Source: Hypholoma sublateritium FD-334 SS-4 (taxonomy: Eukaryota > Basidiomycota > Agaricomycetes > Agaricales > Strophariaceae). From it: a stretch of DNA of 14,961 bases. The notes under the pieces are model-generated. The model did not search any database, had not been told where the DNA came from, and saw nothing but the letters and a program-made list of their open reading frames with translations. The stretch is taken from the NCBI GenBank assembly GCA_000827495.1, contig KN817757.1, positions 1 to 14,961 of the forward strand, read 5' to 3'. The translations under genes and the position numbers were made by a program. Positions within the stretch are counted from its first letter, which is position 1, and each line of letters opens with the position of its first letter. This document shows, in pieces, positions 9,434-14,961 of this stretch.

Positions 9434-10710
9434 ATGAACAAATCAGGTCGTGACGCCCGGGATTGTTCCTCGACATTGCGAAGGACACGAAATGGATCTT
9501 TCGTCTGTTCAGCTCCGCTCATAGCCCCTGGTCTCGCTAATGACGACGACAGGTCAAGAACTACCAACCGACGAAGCTCTTATATTTCGAACGACACGAT
9601 CCTTGGGTTGGATTACGCTGGGAATTCTTTCTGGTGCGTCCATTTTTCACTGATAATATCCACGTCCGCTGACGATGCGTAGAAAGTCAGCGAAGCATCG
9701 CATCCTCAAATTCACACTCGCGAAAGCACCATCTGTCAAGGTCACCGGGACCCTTGTGCATCAACGAGACGAGCGCAGAACTTCCAACCGCAGCGCTGGC
9801 GCATACACCGACGCTGCCCACGATTCGTAGTGCCTCGAATCTGGCCTCACGACGGCGCCATCCGCGCAGAGTCTTTGATACGACCCGAGTATTTCGACGA
9901 AACGAGCGCAAAACTTCCAACCGACATACTGGGGGCAAACGTGAAGAACGATATCATCTTTCAGGCAGCTTGTCGCGAACAAATTTTCGTAAGTTCATGC
10001 CCACCCAAGATCGCATCTGCTGACCATGCGTAGAGAACCGACGACGACGATGCATCTTCGACTCCGGACTCGCGACACCCGCCAACAACGCCGCCCAGCT
10101 GCGCGACGTCGCCGGTGCGAACCTCAACGCAGCAGCTGGGTCTTTCGTGGCCTTTGCATCTTCGATTCCGGACCCGTCATGAGTGCCGTCGCGCAGCTGC
10201 GAGACGTCGCTGCTGCGCCTCTCCTCGTGTTGTGGTTCCGCCGATGGGTCGTTGGAGGCTTCGGAGGGTGTTGTGCTGTCTCTGGGAAAAATCGTACAGC
10301 GTATGCCGTTTGGTGGGGCCGCGCCGGAGGACATACGGTATCGCAGACGTGGCGCCCGAAAGGACTTCGCGGGTCGCTCGCAGGGCAATGCGGATGCACA
10401 GAATCATCGGGTCCGTACCTCTGACTCTTCAAGGTATTCCAGAATCTGATTGGCTTCGCGGACCTATTGCTACACGTATGTATCCTTTTTCTTTATTCTC
10501 CTTCATATGCACACTAACCGCGACGTTTTAGTGCATGAAGCTTCAGTCACGCCACTCTGTCTCAGATCCCACTCTGCCGGATGCTCGACTACCCAGAATA
10601 CCGCGGACGCGTACCTTACGATCACGGTATCAGTGTCTTCAGCATGGGAGAAAGTCGAGGCGAAACGACGGCTAGCATGCAGGAATATCGGACTGGAGAG
10701 GTGTGTGTGA
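9434..10710 (+). CDS. hypothetical protein, tentative five-exon model
   Basis: Exons proposed are 9434-9502, 9553-9633, 9683-9988, 10034-10475 and 10532-10710, giving 358 residues with no internal stop and matching phases. Introns are 9503-9552 (weak donor GTCTGT; CTAAT, ACAG), 9634-9682 (GTGCGT, CTGAC, CGTAG), 9989-10033 (GTAAGT, CTGAC, CGTAG) and 10476-10531 (GTATGT, CTAAC, TTTTAG). Exon 3 is open for 102 codons and reads plausibly near its end (RPEYFDETSAKLPTDIL). Exon 4 is Arg- and Cys-rich and looks less like real protein; other frames there are also open. The start and end are uncertain. I recognise no domain. The introns are more convincing than the protein, so parts of this may be a decayed gene or in the wrong frame. 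Confidence 0.25.
9551..10085 (+). repeat. diverged direct repeat, offset about 352 nt, spanning an intron
   Basis: Landmarks in the first copy recur 351-353 nt later: CCAACCGAC at 9564 and 9917, CTGACNATGCGTAGA at 9669 and 10020, and GCATCNTC at 9700 and 10052. The middle landmark is the branch site and acceptor of an intron in both copies. A further partial copy of the first landmark (GAGCGCAGAACTTCCAACCG) starts at 9771. Between landmarks identity is low, so the duplication is old. Confidence 0.45.
10052..10245 (+). repeat. imperfect tandem repeat, about 98-104 nt offset
   Basis: GCATCTTCGAYTCCGGAC occurs at 10052 and 10156, and CAGCTGCGMGACGTCGC at 10096 and 10194. The 6-nt difference in offset is in-frame. 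The conserved reading is FDSG followed by AQLRDVA in both copies, but the copies sit in different plus-strand frames. Confidence 0.55.
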
Positions 10711-12191
10711 TGTTATCCTACTCCGCATACATTCCTATAGAGTTTAGGACAGGACAATATGCTGACGAGAAACCACCGAGCCAAAGCAACGCACGAATCG
10801 TGAAGAGGCTGGAGCGCGCTTTTTCTTGAGAATTCTTCCAGTGCATGGCGATATCGACGCAGATCGTTCGCAGCAGCGAGATCTTGGGCCGGAATCAGGA
10901 TGGCCGAACTAGTGTTCGATACGAGTACGTACAATTATCCATTTCATACTTTCATCGATGGGTGCTGATTCTCTGTTTAAGCTGCAATTTTCGCCTCCTA
11001 TGCGCTTACCCTTGGACATTGTCCTTGTTCGCGGGTCAACGACACCATACTACACCTTCTTTCGGGTGACATACGGCTATACGACTGCTCGGGCGGATAA
11101 ACTGGCCTCCAAGCCGTTCTCGACGTCACCTACCAAGTCGAGACTACTGTAGAAGCGCAGTGCAAGGTCCGCCGCGGTGTCCTTGGAGCCGTGACGGCGC
11201 ATCGCGGGAGGGCGGCTACACCGAACAGGCGCTCGCTACTCGCTACGGGATCGGTGCACCGTGTCCGCCAAACGGTCAGCGATGGGTTCGTCGTGTGCGA
11301 TATTATGGGATAAGCTTTGGTATGTTTTTCTTGTCAGATGTCTTATTGAGGTCTAACGTTACTGCAGCGCCGTTTCACACTGGCGATACTTCACTGCGGC
11401 CTTCTCTCTGGCGTACATAACACGTACNTCGGAACCCGTCTCCATACTGTCTGTACAAGAAGAAGCCTGTCTGGAATACGCACTTCCTTCTGTGCGCTCA
11501 CTCAAACATACCACTGAATTTCAGTGCATCAACCCGTTCTCGGGGTCTGCATGTCCTCCATGCTGCGTCGCAGGCTCTCTGCACGATCCGTGAGCCCGCA
11601 GCGTAGAAATACGTGACGGTTCTGCGTATCTGAGCTTGCTACGAGGTACCGCAGACCGAAGACCGCGACGTCAGTCTTGATGTTTCTAGGGTGCACCCAT
11701 ACATCGCTTCGATGATCGAACGACTTTGTGTTTTGGCACTGGCGTATGACATCCAACGTCCGTATACTCGATTTTGCGGACAGATCGGATAGCGCAGAGT
11801 GGCTCGGAAAACTCCTACTTCGTGTACAGCTTGCATCTTCGTTTTGCGGCAGCTGCATTCGATGGATAATTGTATCTCCTTTCTTGCCATCGACCCACGT
11901 TGCCTCTGTCAAATCGTCCGCGCACTTGTGCCTATGGGACAGACTTCCCCAGGTGTGATACCTGCCTTACTTGTGTATGTTCCGGTGGTTGCGTACAATA
12001 TGTTTGCTTTCAATAAAACAACAGTATGTAGGGCAAAAGTGCTAATTGTTCGAGTACACTAGTACATGCACTGTAGGTAGTGATATTTATGACGTTGAAT
12101 ACTATGTACATGTATGAAGACCGCGGAGGATCATCATATCGCCAGTCTACCCTACGACGGGGTAGAATGTAACGGAGGCGACAGGCGGCGG
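10711..12191. other. region without a convincing gene
   Basis: A good plus-strand intron lies at 11320-11367 (GTATGT, CTAAC, CTGCAG; 48 nt, a multiple of three with no stop), inside an open frame of 11160-11420 that lacks an ATG. A plus-strand open frame to 10829 reads plausibly (YPEYRGRVPYDHGISVFSMG) but I could not place its acceptor. A minus-strand frame at 11529-11912 is open for 127 codons without motif support. A polyadenylation-like AATAAA occurs on the plus strand at 12012-12017. Confidence 0.35.
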
Positions 12192-12912
12192 TCAGTGACG
12201 CCAGTCGCACAGGTAATTGCAGTCGATGGTCACAGAGCGTATGAGTTGGCGGTACCTGTAAAGTATCAGTACATTTCGCGGAAGATACTATCAAGCAACG
12301 CACCGGTAGAGACCTCGTCTCATCCCTTCTTCCTCCATCGTCGAGATCCAGGTGAGAGGAAGGGCTGGCATCGGTTCGTCGGTGGCGGGTCGCAAGTTGG
12401 CCCGAGTGAGGACTACCGCACGGATCGCGACCCGTGCTCTTCGAGTCAGAGCTTTCTTTGCTGCTCCAATGCCGTCGTCAGCCTGTAAGGCAGAAAGTAC
12501 TAAACTTTCATTGGGAAATTACCTGTCTTTTTGGAAACATGAATACCGGCTTCGCGAGAAGTTGTCGTCTGGATCCACGATTCATTCGGAGGCCTGTAAG
12601 ATTGGGAGGGGTCTTCACATGGGGCATCAATATCCAGACAGGCATTGAAGGATTGCATCAAAAACACGCACAGGAACAGCTGTTACGACGTCGCCAACTC
12701 GTAGTAGANGAGGGCCGGGATGTGTGATGGGCAGAGCGACCGGTCGCAGCGGCGTCGTAATTTGGCCATTGGCCAATAATCACTTGGTATTCAGACGGGA
12801 ATAACAGAGTTTGATACGCACCTGGGCAATGTCCATGATTGCGAGTACTTAGTCCAGCTATTGCGACTTGATCGCGACGAATACTGGAAGCGCCCATTTT
12901 GATGAGGCACAT
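12192..12912 (-). CDS. hypothetical protein, four exons
   Basis: Exons are 12912-12822, 12593-12523, 12482-12304 and 12255-12192, giving 134 residues with a terminal TGA. Introns 2 (12522-12483, GTAATT, CTTACAG) and 3 (12303-12256, GTGCGT, CTGAT, TTTACAG) are typical in size. Intron 1 (12821-12594, GTGCGT, CTTACAG) is long at 228 nt but in phase. The start is the first of two in-frame ATGs (12912 and 12897), the second having a strong AAAATGG context, downstream of a CT-rich leader typical of fungal promoters. The product is basic in the middle (KKALTRRARVAIRAVVLTRA) and ends in a Cys/Trp-containing tail. I recognise no family. The last three exons are better supported than the first. One ambiguous base (12709) lies in intron 1. 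Confidence 0.4.
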
Positions 12913-13383
12913 TAGCTACGCGGGGATAGACGAGAGCGCGAGAGTAAGAGAGCGATCAACTGTATGAAGCGTTGGACGGGCTACGGGAGGGGCGCGACGG
13001 TATGGGAGAGGAGGTGGTCGGAGACCAGAATGACGGAGAACCTTGCAGATCTGCCAGAGCCTAGAGATTATTGAAAAGGCGCCGGTACGTTGGACACTGA
13101 CGTCTGCGTGAAAGTTGTGAGCAGAGACATACTGAGCGTGCTTGCTAGGCACTATGCCCGACTACGACGGCTCTTTGAATGAGGGCACGACGCAAGTGAG
13201 GCCGGGGTGGGACCACGGGATGCGTGGACCACGGAGGCATCTGTCAAGCTTGGGAATACTTGCACTGAACTTGCACCGCTGCTGTACCGCACAGCATCAT
13301 TGCTCTTTGCTTTCTGACTCTCATCGTCGTCCATCGATAAGCGCATCCTAGCTCATCTCTCCGCCTCACCGCACATTTACAAC
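12913..13383. promoter_or_regulatory. intergenic region between divergent genes
   Basis: The minus-strand gene starting at 12912 and the plus-strand NLR gene starting at 13384 point away from each other, so about 470 nt would hold both promoters. CT-rich tracts precede each start on the corresponding strand (about 12920-12960 on the minus strand, 13300-13380 on the plus strand). No clear TATA box was found. Confidence 0.35.
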
Positions 13384-14961
13384 ATGACCGACAACTCTCA
13401 GACCNCTCCTNCCGCNGCTGGCCTTGATCTGATGTTACCGCACGACAGGGATGCTCCCGAGATTGGCAATGCTCTNGCTGTAATCCTTCACGTACCTTTC
13501 GCTGCTGTGCACCCCGCNATGGCATTGACGGCCACTGCTCATATGGCCAGAATGCCTNTACCTGGAACTGGAGATCTTACTAACCTCATGACTGGCTTGA
13601 GAATTCTCTTAGCTTTGGGAGATGGAATTCCAGGACATCCGTGGATCAAAGGATCAGCTGGAATTGCACTGGAAATTGTGACTGCTATTGCTGTAAGTTT
13701 AATTATTTGCATTTTTAGCTTTGGGTTAAATTTGTTAATTTGCTACTGTATAGACTATTCAATCCAACAAAGAAACTTATCAACAAGTTGCTCGGCAAGT
13801 TTATGAAGTTATGTATATTATTGGCCAAGGTGTCAGAGAGGGAAAGTCTGGTAATATTCAAAAATATGCTTTGGACTTTCAAAAGCAAGTATTTTGATTT
13901 TTTTTTAAAAAGATAGTACTAATTCTTGAAAATAGATATTTGAATACTATAATGGACAATATCAAATTTCTTGCTTCAAAGAAAAGATATTATCAATTCA
14001 TGCATAGGGAAGATATCAAACAACAATTAACAAATATCAAGAATTCTTTGAATGATTATAAAACAAATTTCACAGTGAGTATATTGATTTATATTTTTAT
14101 TTGATAAGTAATGTTCTATTTAGATTCAACTCCAAATTCATATGGCAAATCAAATTGAAGAAATTCATNATATAATACATGTAAGGAAAATGATTATATT
14201 TATATATTTGATCTAATTATTTAATTTTGCAGAATCAATTCATTCCACAATCACAGTCAAGGTATTTTGTATATTTCATTTTGCATATTTATACTATATT
14301 TAACTGTTAAATTTTGCATTAGCTGGAAGATTTCTGCTGTTCATCCAGCTATGCCAACTGTTTTTGTAGGCCGAGATATNTTGCTTGCTGATGGAGTAGA
14401 GTATATTTTATCCACCACAGGTGCTTGGATCGCCATTCTGGGTTATGGTGGTATGGGTAAAACTACCCTTGCCTTGGCTATATTGAACCATGAAAGGATC
14501 AAAACATTCTTTGGAAATCATTGTCATTTTGTGTCTTGTGATGTTTTGAAAACAGAACAAGATTTAATAATGGCTATTCTTCAAATTATGGAATCAAAAA
14601 ATTTGGCAAAACAAGATATTTTATCTTGGTTGAAGACAACTCTTCAGCAAGCTGGAAGAATGCTTCTCATTTTTGACAATTTTGAAACTTTGTGGGCTGG
14701 TGAAGCTTCACNCAGTGGTATTCAACAAGTTCTTGAAATATTTGCTTCTATAACAAATGTTTCAATCATTATAACTATGCGAGGCAATAATGCACCAAAG
14801 ATATATGGAACTGCAAAGCCAATTAAAGAGTTGCCTTCAAGTGGTTTAAATTCATTGTCTGCATCCGCTGCTCAGACAATGTATTTTGGACTGGCCAATA
14901 AAACAATTATTGCATATGATAATGTTAATCTAAAAGCTTTAAGCAAACTGCTTGATGAAGT
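13384..14961 (+). CDS. NLR-type STAND NTPase with N-terminal HeLo/MLKL-like helical domain, 3' end missing
   Basis: Exons are 13384-13692, 13754-13884, 13936-14074, 14124-14180, 14233-14261 and 14323 to the window end, giving 434 residues of an incomplete protein. The start ATG follows a CT-rich leader. Residues about 60-210 are helical and resemble the fungal MLKL-N-terminal/HeLo-like cell-death domain (IPGHPWIKGSAGIALEIV, SNKETYQQVARQVYEV, HREDIKQQLTNI). The STAND domain begins near FVGRD (236-240). It has Walker A GYGGMGKTT (262-270, Lys268), Walker B MLLIFDNFE (335-343, Asp340) and a sensor-like ITMRG motif. By family knowledge the missing C-terminus is probably a repeat sensor such as TPRs. 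Such proteins are thought to act in non-self recognition and regulated cell death. Intron 2 (13885-13935) is GC-AG. Exon 1 has six ambiguous bases, and from about 13,600 on the gene is strongly AT-rich. Confidence 0.85.
13885..13935 (+). other. GC-AG intron in the NLR gene
   Basis: The donor is GCAAGT, the usual form of GC-AG introns; the branch site is TACTAAT and the acceptor AATAG. Using the nearby GT (13889) breaks the frame, while GC gives phase 2 matching the next exon and the continuous reading DFQKYLNTIMDNIKFL. Confidence 0.75.

Noticed and set aside
11286..11425. DUF6533-like membrane protein fragment around an ILWDKL motif
   Set aside because: The resemblance rests on a few residues in one frame, and no run of membrane segments follows.
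5600..13400. RIP-type or methylation-driven decay of the gene-poor region
   Set aside because: CpG dinucleotides are abundant by eye, opposite to the expected depletion.
2169..14961. A single Starship-like unit with the recombinase as captain and the NLR as cargo
   Set aside because: The recombinase reads leftward, away from the NLR, and no flanking repeats enclosing both were found; Starships are described from ascomycetes, not this group.
1..14961. tRNA, rRNA, CRISPR array, bacterial-type operon features
   Set aside because: None seen; intron structure shows a eukaryotic genome.

Overview
The window reads as genomic DNA of a filamentous fungus, most likely an agaricomycete basidiomycete. 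Genes are split by short introns (about 45-60 nt) with GTRNGT-like donors, CTNAC/CTNAT branch sites and YAG acceptors. The two recognisable genes also belong to families common in mushroom genomes. No rRNA, tRNA or CRISPR array was seen.

Layout, left to right. (1) 13-320, minus: a possible three-exon gene for a 61-residue protein, or the 5' part of a gene running off the left edge. (2) 321-2168: no convincing gene, one short coding-like open stretch. (3) 2169-4459, minus: the best-resolved gene, a six-exon 666-residue tyrosine recombinase of the basidiomycete Crypton-like type. Its fourth intron needs a GA donor (CAG|GAAAGT) instead of GT; otherwise the protein stops before the probable catalytic tyrosine. 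(4) 4460-6460: a TATA-like element and four copies of an 11-nt direct repeat lie upstream of the recombinase, followed by about 1.4 kb in which nothing convincing was found. (5) 6461-11500: visibly GC-richer sequence with no long reading frame but many well-formed plus-strand introns, one small two-exon candidate gene, one low-confidence five-exon candidate, and diverged direct repeats that include an intron. This may be a set of decayed or very finely split genes. (6) 12192-12912, minus: a four-exon hypothetical gene with consistent phases. (7) 13384-14961, plus: the 5' part of an NLR-type gene that runs off the right edge. It has an N-terminal helical region resembling the MLKL/HeLo-like cell-death domain family and a STAND P-loop NTPase domain. 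One of its introns is GC-AG, and its composition changes from GC-moderate to strongly AT-rich inside the first exon.

The genes do not form an operon-like pathway. The themes are mobile-element biology on the left and fungal self/non-self or innate-immunity machinery on the right. Whether they belong to one mobile unit cannot be decided from this window. Splice models were deduced by hand from phase, branch site and reading frame, with no transcript support. Ambiguous bases (N) cluster at 8925-9132 and 13405-13558.
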